DNA from: Sporocytophaga myxococcoides
Lineage (GTDB): Bacteria > Bacteroidota > Bacteroidia > Cytophagales > Cytophagaceae
Direction: 5' to 3'
DNA: 64,000 nucleotides
Assembly: GCF_000775915.1 (NCBI RefSeq)
Contig: NZ_BBLT01000008.1
Coordinates: forward strand, 62,001 to 126,000
Shown: positions 53,921 through 62,117 of the stretch, one piece after another
How positions within the stretch are numbered: position 1 is the stretch's first letter
Layout: each line of letters begins with the position of its first letter
Position numbers and translations under genes: made by a program
The notes under the pieces: model-generated
Seen by the model: the letters and a program-made list of their open reading frames with translations, nothing else
Told to the model about the DNA's origin: nothing
The model's database searches: none

Positions 53921-54448
53921 TTATTCGTGCGTGTATTTAATATCCGGAATTTTTTTGTCAATCATATAAGTTCCAACGCCTTCCTCTCCTATAACTTCAA
54001 ACAGTTCAAGGGCTCTTCTGAAAATGAACTCTTCTTCTATTTGCTCTTTAAGAAACCATTGCATAAAATGAGCAGTCGTATAATCTTTAACTTTGTAGCA
54101 TAGATCAACAACTCTGTTTAATGCCTGAGTATTTGCAATTTCTTGTTCCAATCCTCCTACAAATACAGATTTTAAAGAGTCAAAATCCTGAGGGATACCA
54201 GCTACTTCAGGTGAGAAAGCTTTTCCGCCCACATCATTCACATATTTGAAGATTTTAAGCATGTGCTCTCTCTCTTCTCCCGATTGTTTGTAGAAAAATT
54301 CAGAGCTGTATAAAAAACCATGCTGATCGCACCATGAGGCCATCGCAAGATATAATGCTGAAGCTTTTGCTTCTAATTTTATTTGTTCATTGAGGATGAT
54401 TTCAATTTCCTCAGTAAGTGATGTTTTTTGTCTTACTATGTCTCTCAT
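53921..54448 (-). CDS. ftnA: ferritin
   Basis: 175 residues, the normal non-heme ferritin length. The four-helix start LNEQIKLEAKASALYLAMASWCDQHG is followed by the ferroxidase helix residues in SGEEREHMLKIFKYVNDVGG and the third-helix LEQEIANTQALNRVVDLC, then FLKEQIEEEFIFRRALELF. It oxidises Fe2+ and stores it in a 24-subunit cage in the cytoplasm. It is a single-gene unit convergent with the 2Fe-2S gene. The leader (54449-54567) has no clear consensus promoter, although TTG and TATTTTATTTG stretches are present. No Fur-type box was recognised. Confidence 0.93.
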   Translation of the reverse strand: MRDIVRQKTSLTEEIEIILNEQIKLEAKASALYLAMASWCDQHGFLYSSEFFYKQSGEEREHMLKIFKYVNDVGGKAFSPEVAGIPQDFDSLKSVFVGGLEQEIANTQALNRVVDLCYKVKDYTTAHFMQWFLKEQIEEEFIFRRALELFEVIGEEGVGTYMIDKKIPDIKYTHE

Positions 54449-54567
54449 AATCTCTTCTTTACTTTTACAGAGGGTATAATTTCAAAACAGGGCAAATAAA
54501 ATATAGTTTACCCAGGTTGTCAAGGTAAATTATTCTTTCTATAAAAACAAAGATTGAGAAGAAAAAA

Positions 54568-54921
54568 TCAAACCGCTACGCGGTAAAGTCTTTCAAAAAG
54601 TATGCTGTTCAATTCCATCATTACCTTAGCTCCGTTAAGTAAATCTTTTAATTGGATGATTTCCATGGTGTTAAGGACGAATACTCGATTGCTCCCGCAT
54701 GGACAAATAATTTCAATATCAGATGAAGTATCCGGATTTGAAATCATTTTTGCAAGATCAATCTGATTGATGCGCTTACGAAGTGCAAAGAAACATGGAA
54801 ATTTAAAAGCGGAAGTTTGTCCTGCAAAATCAAGGAGGAAATTCCCTTCTTTATCACATTGATAAACAGCTCCCTGATCAGTTGCAAAAATCTCTTTTAA
54901 ATATGTTTGTGTTGTTTCCAT
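54568..54921 (-). CDS. conserved hypothetical protein with a Cys-x-Cys motif
   Basis: 117 residues, no signal peptide. N-terminal strands (AVYQCDKEGNFLLDFAGQTSAFKFPCFFALRKRI) are followed by an ICPCGSNRVFVLNTMEIIQLKDLLNGAKVMMEL segment in which CPCG and two further Cys could bind metal. It reminds me of small Bacteroidota DUFs such as DUF6686, but I am not sure. Its promoter is one of the better ones in the window (54934-54966), and the transcript would have almost no leader. It lies beside ferritin on the same strand with a 119-base gap, so it may or may not be cotranscribed. Confidence 0.65.
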   Translation of the reverse strand: METTQTYLKEIFATDQGAVYQCDKEGNFLLDFAGQTSAFKFPCFFALRKRINQIDLAKMISNPDTSSDIEIICPCGSNRVFVLNTMEIIQLKDLLNGAKVMMELNSILFERLYRVAV

Positions 54922-54933
54922 TTATTTACCTTG

Positions 54934-54966
54934 CAAATATACTTATTTAATTAGACTTGTTCCAAA
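54934..54966 (-). promoter_or_regulatory. Bacteroidota-type promoter
   Basis: On the minus strand TTTG, 21 bases, TATATTTG (matching TAnnTTTG). Transcription would begin about 5 to 7 bases before the ATG at 54921, so the mRNA would be nearly leaderless. Confidence 0.65.
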
Positions 54967-55048
54967 TAATTAATTAGAGTTTTTCTAAATAGTTTTTTTT
55001 GAAAAAAAATGGGATAAAATAAAGTTTAGCATTTAGTCGCGATAAAAT

Positions 55049-55080
55049 AAAAAAGGCCCCGGTGCGTCCGGAGCCTTTTA
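55049..55080. terminator. intrinsic terminator of the OmpA-family gene
   Basis: AAAAGGCTCCGG, short loop, CCGGGGCCTTTTTTATTTT on the minus strand. It is GC-rich, with one mismatched pair, directly after the OmpA stop. Confidence 0.88.
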
Positions 55081-55101
55081 TGTCTTAGGAATAAAATATA
55101 A

Positions 55102-56058
55102 TCAGTTATTCTCCAGAATTTGGAACAATTCATCAAGTTTTGGAGATAAAATGATTTCAGTTCTCCTGTTTTTTTGCCTTGCTTCAGCAGATTTGCCTTC
55201 AGCGACCGGGGAATATTCTGACCTTCCTGAAGCTACAATTCTTCTTGGATTAATTCCTGAAGTACCCAGAATACGGGCAATTTCAGTGGCTCTTAATACG
55301 CTCAGGTCCCAATTGTCTTTCATGCCTCCGGTACCTTTAGATACTGGGACATCATCGGTATGACCTTCAACCAAAATATTTATGTCATTTTGATCCTTCA
55401 GTGCATCAGCCAATTTTTTCAAAGCTTCCACACCTTTTTTATCTACATCAGTGCTGCCGGATTTGAATAATAGCTGCTCGCTGAGTGATACATAAACTTT
55501 ACCATTTTTCACATTTACAGATAAGTCACTCTCCTTAAATGATAGCAATGCTTTACTTACCTTGTTTTTCAGGTCTGTTACAGCTTTGTCTTTTTCTGCC
55601 ATTACCCTTTCAAGCTCCTTTACCTTAGCTTCTCTTTCCTGAAGGTTCGCCTGAAGCTCATTTACTTTTTTCTCGGTTTCAAAAAGATCCTTTTCTCTTC
55701 TGGACAGATCCTTACTCATCCTGTCTATATCAGAAGAGCTTTGAGTCTGCAGTCTGTCATGGTTCCTTAATAGTTGTTCGTAAGTATCATTCAGATTTTT
55801 ATAATTGCGTTGAGTTTTTCTTAAAACGATTCCGGTCTGAGTAGTATCATCTATAAGCCTCCTTCGTTCTTTTGAAAGACTATCAAGGTCTATTGAGTAC
55901 TTTGTATTCAGGGCCTGAGCAGTTTTTAATAATTCATCACATTCCGATTTCTCGGCTTCCAGAGCAGACTTCCTTACATTTAGATCATCAAATTTCTTCT
56001 TTGTTACACATGAAAATGCTGTGCATGAAATGAGGATCCCGATAATTTGTTTTTTCAT
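55102..56058 (-). CDS. OmpA family lipoprotein with coiled coil
   Basis: 318 residues. The lipoprotein signal MKKQIIGILISCTAFSC anchors it, with a lipobox at Cys17. A long coiled-coil region spans about 20-170 (heptad-rich, for example DIDRMSKDLSRREKDLFETEKKVNELQANL). The OmpA-C peptidoglycan-binding domain (about 190-305) has VEGHTDDVPV, NWDLSVLRATEIARIL and RRIVASGRSEYSPVAEG. It should connect the outer membrane to peptidoglycan, in the way of Pal or of OmpA-like gliding proteins. It is a single-gene unit with a strong terminator. No tol or motility gene is adjacent. Confidence 0.9.
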   Translation of the reverse strand: MKKQIIGILISCTAFSCVTKKKFDDLNVRKSALEAEKSECDELLKTAQALNTKYSIDLDSLSKERRRLIDDTTQTGIVLRKTQRNYKNLNDTYEQLLRNHDRLQTQSSSDIDRMSKDLSRREKDLFETEKKVNELQANLQEREAKVKELERVMAEKDKAVTDLKNKVSKALLSFKESDLSVNVKNGKVYVSLSEQLLFKSGSTDVDKKGVEALKKLADALKDQNDINILVEGHTDDVPVSKGTGGMKDNWDLSVLRATEIARILGTSGINPRRIVASGRSEYSPVAEGKSAEARQKNRRTEIILSPKLDELFQILENN

Positions 56059-56119
56059 ATGGTATTCTGGTGTTTTAAAAATTTTGTAAAATTTTTATCC
56101 TGGCCAAAATGCGCAGGGC

Positions 56120-57253
56120 TTAATGATTTATATTAAAGAAATCAAAAATCTTTGAAATTATATAATTTTGTTCATCGTCTTTCATCTCATAAAATAAAGG
56201 TAAGCGGATTAAACGGCCGCTTGTAGATTCGGTTACAGGAAGAGACCTTCCATCATGTTTATTTATATAGAATGGACTTAGATGCAGCGGCAGATAATGG
56301 AAAACAGCTTTGATCTTTTGTTGATTTAAAAAATCAAGCAAATTATTACGGTCTTTTTCATTGTTACATAAAAGGTAAAACAATTGTCCGTTCATTGTAG
56401 AGCCTTCTGATAATATAGGTAATGTAATTACTGATAACTCCTGCAGAGGTTTTAGTTTCTGAAAGTATAGATTCCAGAGAGATATCCTCTTCTTTATAAC
56501 AGTGTCCATATTTTCAAGCTGGGCATAAAGAAAAGCAGCAATAATTTCAGATGGTAAATATGAAGATCCTATATCGACCCATTCATATTTGTTAATTTCT
56601 CCCCGAAATAGCTTCGCTCTGTTGGTTCCTTTTTCTCTGATAATTTCAGCGCGTTCAAAATACTGAGGATCGTTTATGATCAAAGCGCCTCCTTCTCCCG
56701 CAATAATGTTTTTTGTTTCATGAAAAGACAATGTACTAAGCTGCCCAAAAGAACCCAGGGCTTTTCCCTTGTAATAAGAGTCAATAGCCAGAGCAGCATC
56801 TTCCACAAGTGCAATGGAGTGTTTTTCTGTTATTGCTGATATTTTTTCCATATTACACGAAACGCCAGCATAGTGCACTATCACTAAAGCTTTTGTTTTT
56901 GGGGTAATCAGAGCTTCTATCTTACTTTCATCAATATTAAGAGTATCTGGTCTTATATCTGCAAATACAATTTTAGCACCTCTCAATATAAAGGCATTTG
57001 CAGTAGATACAAAAGTAAAGGAAGGCATAATCACTTCATCATCTTCTGAGATGTTAAGAAGAATGCCACACATTTCTAAAGCATCCGTACAGGAGCTTGT
57101 CAGAAGTACTTTTCCATAGCCAAACCTTTTTTCAAGTAATGACTGACAAAGTTTACTAAACTTCCCATCACCGGAAATTTTTCCACTTTCTACAGCCTGA
57201 CGTATATATTCTAGTTCCTTTCCAATAATGAAAGGTTTATTATATGGAATCAT
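56120..57253 (-). CDS. rffA: dTDP-4-amino-4,6-dideoxygalactose transaminase
   Basis: 377 residues, typical for a DegT/DnrJ/EryC1 sugar aminotransferase. Start and motifs match RffA/WecE: MIPYNKPFIIGKELEYI, SGDGKFSKLCQ, LTSSCTDALEM, VIMPSFTFVSTANAF, VEDAALAIDSYYKGKALGS, and the PLP Lys181 in SFHETKNIIAGEGGAL. It transfers an amino group from glutamate to a dTDP-4-keto-6-deoxy sugar, for surface polysaccharide or O-antigen synthesis. No other sugar nucleotide genes are adjacent, which is unusual as rffA often sits in a polysaccharide cluster. It is preceded by the divergent SDR gene. Confidence 0.9.
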   Translation of the reverse strand: MIPYNKPFIIGKELEYIRQAVESGKISGDGKFSKLCQSLLEKRFGYGKVLLTSSCTDALEMCGILLNISEDDEVIMPSFTFVSTANAFILRGAKIVFADIRPDTLNIDESKIEALITPKTKALVIVHYAGVSCNMEKISAITEKHSIALVEDAALAIDSYYKGKALGSFGQLSTLSFHETKNIIAGEGGALIINDPQYFERAEIIREKGTNRAKLFRGEINKYEWVDIGSSYLPSEIIAAFLYAQLENMDTVIKKRISLWNLYFQKLKPLQELSVITLPILSEGSTMNGQLFYLLCNNEKDRNNLLDFLNQQKIKAVFHYLPLHLSPFYINKHDGRSLPVTESTSGRLIRLPLFYEMKDDEQNYIISKIFDFFNINH

Positions 57254-57443
57254 TAATAACCAAGTAAAGCTAATTCAGGTATACTTCAATTAGCAGTTAC
57301 AGATTTATTTCAATAAAAGCTAATAGTAGTTCGTGTCAAAATACAAAAACAAATTAGATAAGTAAAAAATCCGAAAATGTAATAACAAAATTTTATTTTT
57401 AAACTTTCATCTTAATCATTTAAAAGCTCTAAAACAATCTGAT

Positions 57444-58313
57444 ATGTATAATCAACCAATGTTAAAAGAAGGTTCACTTAAAGGTAAGGTAATTCTGGTT
57501 ACCGGAGGAGGAACTGGGCTTGGGAGGTCCATGAGTAAATATTTTCTGGAATTAGGTGCTAAAGTGATAATAGCCAGCAGAAAATTGGAGGTCCTGGAAA
57601 AGACTGCTGAAGAGCTGAGAAATGAAACAGGGGGAGAGGTGCTTCCTGTTGCATGTGATATCAGAAATATTTTGGAGGTTGAGAATATGGTAGCTGTTTC
57701 AAAGGAAAAATTTGGAACCATTGATATCCTCGTAAATAATGCAGCTGGAAACTTTATCAGTCCTACAGAGAGGCTTTCAAGTAAAGCCTTTGATATAGTT
57801 GTGGATATTGTGCTTAAAGGAACTTATAATTGTACACTTACATTAGGAAAATACTGGATAAAAGAAAAGATTAAAGGAACTGTTTTAAATATAGTAACTA
57901 CTTATGCCTGGACAGGCTCTGGTTATGTAGTTCCTTCTGCAATAGCAAAATCAGGGGTGCTTACATTGACAAGGTCATTGGCTGTAGAATGGGGTAAATA
58001 TGGTATCCGTATGAACGCCATCGCTCCGGGACCTTTTCCAACGGAAGGCGCTTGGAGCAGGTTGTTTCCTGAAGAAGTCAGTAAAAAAATAGATATGGTA
58101 AAAAGAATTCCATTGGGAAGGACGGGAGAACACCAGGAATTGGCTAACCTTGCTGCATTTTTGGTATCTGATTTTTCATCTTTTATAAATGGGGAAGTAG
58201 TAACGATAGATGGAGGTGAATGGATTAAAGGTGCAGGAGAGTTCAGTTATCTTGATGAAATTCCAGTTGAAATGTGGGATATGATTGAAAAGAAGGTGAG
58301 GAGTAAAGGGTAA
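57444..58313 (+). CDS. SDR family oxidoreductase resembling 2,4-dienoyl-CoA reductase
   Basis: 289 residues. The Rossmann cofactor motif is TGGGTGLGRSMSKYF (20-34) with RKLEVLEK for NADP preference, and NNAAGNFISP (98-107). The usual catalytic YxxxK is changed: Lys169 is kept in VVPSAIAKSGVLTLTRSLAVEWGKYG, but the Tyr place is Ser165. This, together with TTYAWTGSGYVVPSA, is the pattern of peroxisomal-type 2,4-dienoyl-CoA reductases, which use a different Tyr. It would remove double bonds at even positions during breakdown of unsaturated fatty acids. It is a single-gene unit divergent from rffA. The rest of beta-oxidation is not in the window. Confidence 0.88.
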   Translation: MYNQPMLKEGSLKGKVILVTGGGTGLGRSMSKYFLELGAKVIIASRKLEVLEKTAEELRNETGGEVLPVACDIRNILEVENMVAVSKEKFGTIDILVNNAAGNFISPTERLSSKAFDIVVDIVLKGTYNCTLTLGKYWIKEKIKGTVLNIVTTYAWTGSGYVVPSAIAKSGVLTLTRSLAVEWGKYGIRMNAIAPGPFPTEGAWSRLFPEEVSKKIDMVKRIPLGRTGEHQELANLAAFLVSDFSSFINGEVVTIDGGEWIKGAGEFSYLDEIPVEMWDMIEKKVRSKG

Positions 58314-58416
58314 TTGGTTGATATACTGATTAATATAATCCTAACAGAACTTTGAGTATTTCACTGCGTAAAAGATTCTTATTGATAAATATTAATTCAC
58401 ACCATTTTACAATAAG

Positions 58417-59226
58417 ATGAAAAAAAGATTTTTTACGCCTTCTTTGATTGTGATTTTCACTGTTTTATTAATGTTCTCTTGCGGAAAAAAGGAAGATGAG
58501 GTGACAGATCAAGATGTTTCAGCTGCAGCTGATTATAGTTACTCACAAAAAGAATTTGATGATATATTCAAAATAGGACAGGACGCTTTTGAGGCAAATA
58601 GCCTCAAAACATCAAATGGGTGCCCTTCTTATTCTTTTGTCGGCAATGATTCATTAATTATTGATTTCGGCTCGGGCTGCACTTATAATAACAGAGTAAG
58701 AAGCGGAAAAATCAAAATTCATTATAGTGGAAAATACAATGAAAAAGGCTCAGTTATAAAGTTTTCTCTTGATAATTATTATGTAAACGGTAATCAAATT
58801 GAAGGAGAAAAAACTGTTACAAATATTACCGATGCACTTCCTGCCTGGTCCATAAAGGTTGTAAATGGTAAAATAACATTTGAAAATCAAAAGGTATCTC
58901 AATGGAACTCTGAAAGAGTAAGAACTTTTATTGCGGGCTCTGGTTCAACAGCAATTTTGGCGGATGATGAATATTCAGTAACCGGAACCGCCACAGGAAT
59001 CAGCAGAGATGGAGAAGCTTATACCGCATTGATTACAAAGCCTTTATTGTATTATATTTCCTGTTTATTTATTGATAAAGGTTTGATCTATCCGGTTACG
59101 GGAATTGTTGACATTACTCCTGAAGGTAAATTGACAAGGACCTTTGATTTTGGCAGTAAGAACGATTGTGATAAGATTTCAAACATAACTATAGCAGGGA
59201 AAAAACAAGTTCTTTTACTTCCTTAA
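58417..59226 (+). CDS. hypothetical lipoprotein
   Basis: 269 residues with a lipoprotein signal (MKKRFFTPSLIVIFTVLLMF, then SCGKKEDE), lipobox Cys22. The mature part opens with an acidic segment (DEVTDQDVSAAADYSYSQKEFDDIF) and then a beta-rich body with conserved-looking Cys pairs (NGCPSYSF, GSGCTYNN, KNDCDKISN). I think related lipoproteins occur in Cytophagales, but no name applies. It is probably surface or periplasmic. It is a single-gene unit. Its stop lies at the start of a roughly 110-bp sequence that is imperfectly repeated in tandem after the gene. Confidence 0.72.
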   Translation: MKKRFFTPSLIVIFTVLLMFSCGKKEDEVTDQDVSAAADYSYSQKEFDDIFKIGQDAFEANSLKTSNGCPSYSFVGNDSLIIDFGSGCTYNNRVRSGKIKIHYSGKYNEKGSVIKFSLDNYYVNGNQIEGEKTVTNITDALPAWSIKVVNGKITFENQKVSQWNSERVRTFIAGSGSTAILADDEYSVTGTATGISRDGEAYTALITKPLLYYISCLFIDKGLIYPVTGIVDITPEGKLTRTFDFGSKNDCDKISNITIAGKKQVLLLP

Positions 59227-59456
59227 AAAGCGGAAACTTTAAAATTGAATGTTTAAAGCCCAGATTGGAAAAATCTGGGCTTTCATCTTTATATAATGAT
59301 ATAGTTGCTTCTTGACTTTTTAATAGAAGGGAAATAAAACGAGTTGTTTGTGCCCTCTTAAGAAGCGGAAAAGCATAAAGTTTAAAGTTGAAATCTCAGA
59401 CCGGAAAGTTTAGGTATTCTTCTTTATACGTTTTTAATAGTTACTTTTTGACTTTC
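59222..59456 (+). repeat. imperfect 135-bp tandem duplication after a lipoprotein gene
   Basis: The stretch CTTAAAAAGCGGAAA at 59222 recurs as CTTAAGAAGCGGAAA at 59357. The later TCTTTATA...ATAGTTGCTTCTTGACTTT (to 59321) recurs as TCTTTATA...ATAGTTACTTTTTGACTTT (to 59455) at the same offset of about 135. The middle parts have diverged; the first copy carries a terminator hairpin that the second lacks. The first copy begins at the stop codon of the lipoprotein gene. Confidence 0.55.
59255..59290 (+). terminator. intrinsic terminator of the lipoprotein gene
   Basis: AAAGCCCAGATT, short loop, AATCTGGGCTTT, followed by CATCTTTATAT (weak T-run). It lies 29 bases after the stop. Confidence 0.8.
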
Positions 59457-59652
59457 GATTTTTCACTTGCAGAATTTTTTTTTGCGCATTTTTAACCTTT
59501 GAAAAAAGATCTAATGATTTCTTCTGAAAAAAGTTTAATTTTTTTTTAGTCCGAATGAAAAAGTATTTTTCTCAATATCAGAATGTAAGGGGAGTTAAGG
59601 GGATTTTCTTCACAAAAAGTCTGAAGAAAAATGAAAAAAAGTTTTGTGAATG

Positions 59653-59683
59653 TTTGGGATGAATCGAAAATCTTCTACCTTTG
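59653..59683 (+). promoter_or_regulatory. consensus Bacteroidota promoter of tRNA-Gln
   Basis: TTTG (59653-59656), 19 bases, TACCTTTG (59676-59683). This is an exact fit to TTTG/TAnnTTTG, 27 bases before the tRNA. Confidence 0.85.
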
Positions 59684-59709
59684 CAGTCCCAAACATCAAA
59701 TGGGGGCCT

Positions 59710-59782
59710 TGTCCGATGGTGTAATTGGCAACACGTCTGATTTTGGTTCAGAAGAGTCCAGGTTCGAGACCTGGTCGGACAA
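59710..59782 (+). tRNA. tRNA-Gln (anticodon UUG)
   Basis: A 73-base cloverleaf can be drawn. The acceptor stem is TGTCCGA / TCGGACA, the anticodon arm TCTGA / TCAGA with loop TTTTGGT (anticodon UUG), and the T arm CCAGG / CCTGG with loop TTCGAGA. The discriminator base is A; the 3' CCA is not encoded exactly (CACC follows). It has its own consensus promoter upstream and a strong terminator after it, so it is a one-gene unit directly before prs. It reads CAA and probably CAG. Confidence 0.95.
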
Positions 59783-59791
59783 CACCAAAAA

Positions 59792-59837
59792 TTAAATTAA
59801 TCCCGGCTTGTAAAAGACCCGGGATTAATTTTTTAAA
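59792..59837 (+). terminator. intrinsic terminator of tRNA-Gln
   Basis: AATTAATCCCGG, 11-base loop, CCGGGATTAATTTTTT, between the tRNA and prs. Because it lies only about 23 bases before the prs ATG, readthrough may feed prs. Confidence 0.85.
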
Positions 59838-59859
59838 GGAAAAAGGGAATTAATCATAT

Positions 59860-60789
59860 ATGTCTTACATAAAGCTCTTCTCCGGAACTAACTCCAAATA
59901 CCTGGCAGAGAAAATCGCTAACTTTTACGGAAAGCAACTTGGCGCTGTAACTCAACAAAGATTCAGTGATGGTGAAATTTATGTTTCATTTGATGAATCT
60001 GTCAGAGGTTATGATGTTTTTCTGATTCAGTCGACATTCCCTAATGCAGATAATCTTATGGAGCTTCTGCTGATGATTGACGCGGCCAGAAGAGCTTCAG
60101 CGGCATATGTAACTGTGGTAGTTCCATACTTTGGCTATGCCCGTCAGGATAGAAAAGATAAGCCAAGGGTGCCTATTGCTGCAAAACTTGTAGCAAATCT
60201 CCTTTCAGCCGCTGGTGCTGACCGCCTTATGACCTGCGATTTGCATGCTGGTCAGATACAGGGATTCTTTGATTTTCCAGTTGATCACCTGGATGGCGCA
60301 GCGATCTTTATTCCTTATCTAAGGTCTTTAAATCTCGAGAATTTAATATTCGCTTCTCCTGATGTAGGAGGAGTGGCAAGAGCAAGAGGGTTTGCAAAAA
60401 TCATGGAAGTGGATCTTGTTCTTTGTGATAAGCACAGAAAGAGAGCAAACGAAATTGCTTCTATGCAACTTATAGGTGATGTTGAAGGTGCAAATGTGGT
60501 TCTGGTGGACGATCTTGTTGATACTGGAGGTACACTTTGCAAAGCTTCGCAGATTATCATGGATAAAGGTGCAAAAAGTGTAAGAGCAATTTGTACACAC
60601 GGCGTTCTTTCTGGTAAGGCGCTGGATAATATAGAAAATTCAGTGTTAACGGAGTTGGTTATTACCGATACACTTCCGCTAAAACAAGAATCACCAAAGA
60701 TCAGAGTTCTGACGGTAGCAGAATTGTTTGCAAAGGCAATCAGAAAGCTTCAGGATAACGATTCTATCAGTTCGCTATTTATTATTTAA
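59860..60789 (+). CDS. prs: ribose-phosphate pyrophosphokinase
   Basis: 309 residues, full length. Conserved parts are KLFSGTNSKYLAEKIANFYG, RFSDGEIYVSFDESVRGYDVFLIQ, YFGYARQDRKDKPRVPIAAKLVANLL, TCDLHAGQIQGFFDFPVDHL and the PRPP loop VVLVDDLVDTGGTLCKAS. It makes PRPP from ribose 5-phosphate and ATP for nucleotide, His and Trp synthesis. It is followed by rplY at 18 bases and pth, a common order in bacteria (prs-rplY-pth). No own promoter is clear in the short gap after the tRNA terminator, so transcription from the tRNA promoter or a promoter inside this gap is possible. Confidence 0.97.
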   Translation: MSYIKLFSGTNSKYLAEKIANFYGKQLGAVTQQRFSDGEIYVSFDESVRGYDVFLIQSTFPNADNLMELLLMIDAARRASAAYVTVVVPYFGYARQDRKDKPRVPIAAKLVANLLSAAGADRLMTCDLHAGQIQGFFDFPVDHLDGAAIFIPYLRSLNLENLIFASPDVGGVARARGFAKIMEVDLVLCDKHRKRANEIASMQLIGDVEGANVVLVDDLVDTGGTLCKASQIIMDKGAKSVRAICTHGVLSGKALDNIENSVLTELVITDTLPLKQESPKIRVLTVAELFAKAIRKLQDNDSISSLFII

Positions 60790-60806
60790 TTAAATTATAA
60801 AAAACA

Positions 60807-61382
60807 ATGAATTCATTAGAGATTATAGGGTTTAAAAGAGCAAATCTCGGTAAAAGAGAGTCTAAGCAGCTTAGACTTGATGCTAACGTACCATGCGTAC
60901 TTTACGGTGGTGAAGATCAGGTTCATTTCTATGCGCCAATGTTTCTTTTCAGAGACCTTGTGTACACTCCAAATGCTTACAAAGTAGATCTTACAGTTGA
61001 AGGGAAAAAATATTCATGCATTCTTCAGGATATTCAATTCCATCCTGTTAATGATATGATCCTACACGCAGATTTTCTTCTTTTAAAAGAAGATAAAGAA
61101 GTTAAAATGGATGTTCCAGTTAGAATTACAGGTACTTCTCCAGGTGTTATCAAAGGAGGTAAACTGATTTCTAAACTTAAAAAAGTTAAAGTAAAAGCAC
61201 TTCCAAAGAATCTTCCTGATTTTGTAGAAGCTGATATTTCATCTCTTGAAATCGGAAAGTCTTTAAGAATTTCTGATCTTAAGTCAGGAAACTTTACTTT
61301 CTTAAATAATAAAGCACTTCCTGTTGTTAGCGTTGAAACAACAAGAGCCCTAAGAGGAGCTGCTGAAGAAGAAAAGAAATAA
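60807..61382 (+). CDS. rplY: 50S ribosomal protein L25 (Ctc type)
   Basis: 191 residues, the long TL5/CTC form. The N-terminal L25 domain (about 1-95) has SLEIIGFKRANLGKRESKQLR, VPCVLYGGEDQVHFYAP and ILQDIQFHPVNDMILHADFL. The C-terminal beta domain (about 100-185) has VPVRITGTSPGVIKGGKL. It binds 5S rRNA and is part of the large ribosomal subunit; the long form is also stress-linked in some bacteria. It lies 18 bases after prs and is followed by a weak hairpin at 61406-61437 and pth. Confidence 0.97.
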   Translation: MNSLEIIGFKRANLGKRESKQLRLDANVPCVLYGGEDQVHFYAPMFLFRDLVYTPNAYKVDLTVEGKKYSCILQDIQFHPVNDMILHADFLLLKEDKEVKMDVPVRITGTSPGVIKGGKLISKLKKVKVKALPKNLPDFVEADISSLEIGKSLRISDLKSGNFTFLNNKALPVVSVETTRALRGAAEEEKK

Positions 61383-61405
61383 GTAAGTAATTAATTTTAT
61401 ATTTT

Positions 61406-61437
61406 TAAATCCTATTTGTCTTTGGCAGATAGGATTT
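61406..61437 (+). terminator. hairpin between rplY and pth
   Basis: AAATCCTATTTGTC / GCAGATAGGATTT, followed by ATGCTTTTATAG. It has no proper T-run, so it is probably a weak terminator or attenuator rather than a full stop before pth. Confidence 0.45.
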
Positions 61438-61468
61438 ATGCTTTTATAGACTTTTGTAAATTTTCATT

Positions 61469-62032
61469 ATGAAATATTTAATATTTGGTTTGGGGAATAT
61501 TGGTCCTGAGTATGAGTTGACGAGGCACAACATTGGTTTTTTGGTGTTGGATCGCCTTGCCGATAAAGAAGGATTGAAGTTTCAGTCAGATCGATATGCT
61601 TTTGTTGCGGAATATAAATATAAGGGTAGGACACTTATGCTTATCAAACCTACTACCTTCATGAATTTAAGTGGTAAGGCTGTAAACTACTGGATGAAAA
61701 CTCTGAACGTATTTGCAGAAAATATAATGGTTATTACTGATGATATAGCTTTGCCTTATGGCACATTGAGGATGAGAGGTAAAGGGTCTAATGGCGGACA
61801 TAATGGTCTGGGGGATATTCAAAAGGTATTAGGTAGTGAAGCATATCCAAGGCTACGATTTGGAGTAGGAAGTGAGTTTTCTAAAGGACGTCAGGTTGAT
61901 TATGTTTTAGGAAGGTTTACATCTAAAGAGTTTGAAGAATTGCCCATCTTTATGGATAAGGCTATTGATGGTGTTTTGGCATTTTGCACAATTGGAATTG
62001 AGAGGGCAATGAATACTGTAAATACGAAATGA
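61469..62032 (+). CDS. pth: peptidyl-tRNA hydrolase
   Basis: 187 residues, normal for bacterial Pth. The catalytic His20 is in ELTRHNIGFLVLDRLA, and Asn10 in GLGNIGPEY. Other motifs are KPTTFMNLSGKAVNYW, VITDDIALPYGTLRMRGKGSNGGHNGLGDIQ and RLRFGVGSEF. It releases tRNA from peptidyl-tRNAs that drop off the ribosome. It is the third gene of the prs-rplY-pth order, so it probably shares transcription with them, although a weak hairpin intervenes. A terminator hairpin at 62091-62116 follows. Confidence 0.97.
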   Translation: MKYLIFGLGNIGPEYELTRHNIGFLVLDRLADKEGLKFQSDRYAFVAEYKYKGRTLMLIKPTTFMNLSGKAVNYWMKTLNVFAENIMVITDDIALPYGTLRMRGKGSNGGHNGLGDIQKVLGSEAYPRLRFGVGSEFSKGRQVDYVLGRFTSKEFEELPIFMDKAIDGVLAFCTIGIERAMNTVNTK

Positions 62033-62084
62033 TTGGTCAGAGTAATCTAGAATTAACCTTGGTGATTGATTAAAAATAAATATA

Positions 62085-62117
62085 AAAAAAGACCCCTTTG
62101 ATTTCTCGAAGGGGTCC
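62085..62117 (+). terminator. intrinsic terminator-like hairpin after pth
   Basis: GACCCCTT, 9-base loop, AAGGGGTC, with a run of A before it and no T-run after. It fits better on the minus strand, where TTTTTTTATA follows. It may work in either direction. Confidence 0.6.
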
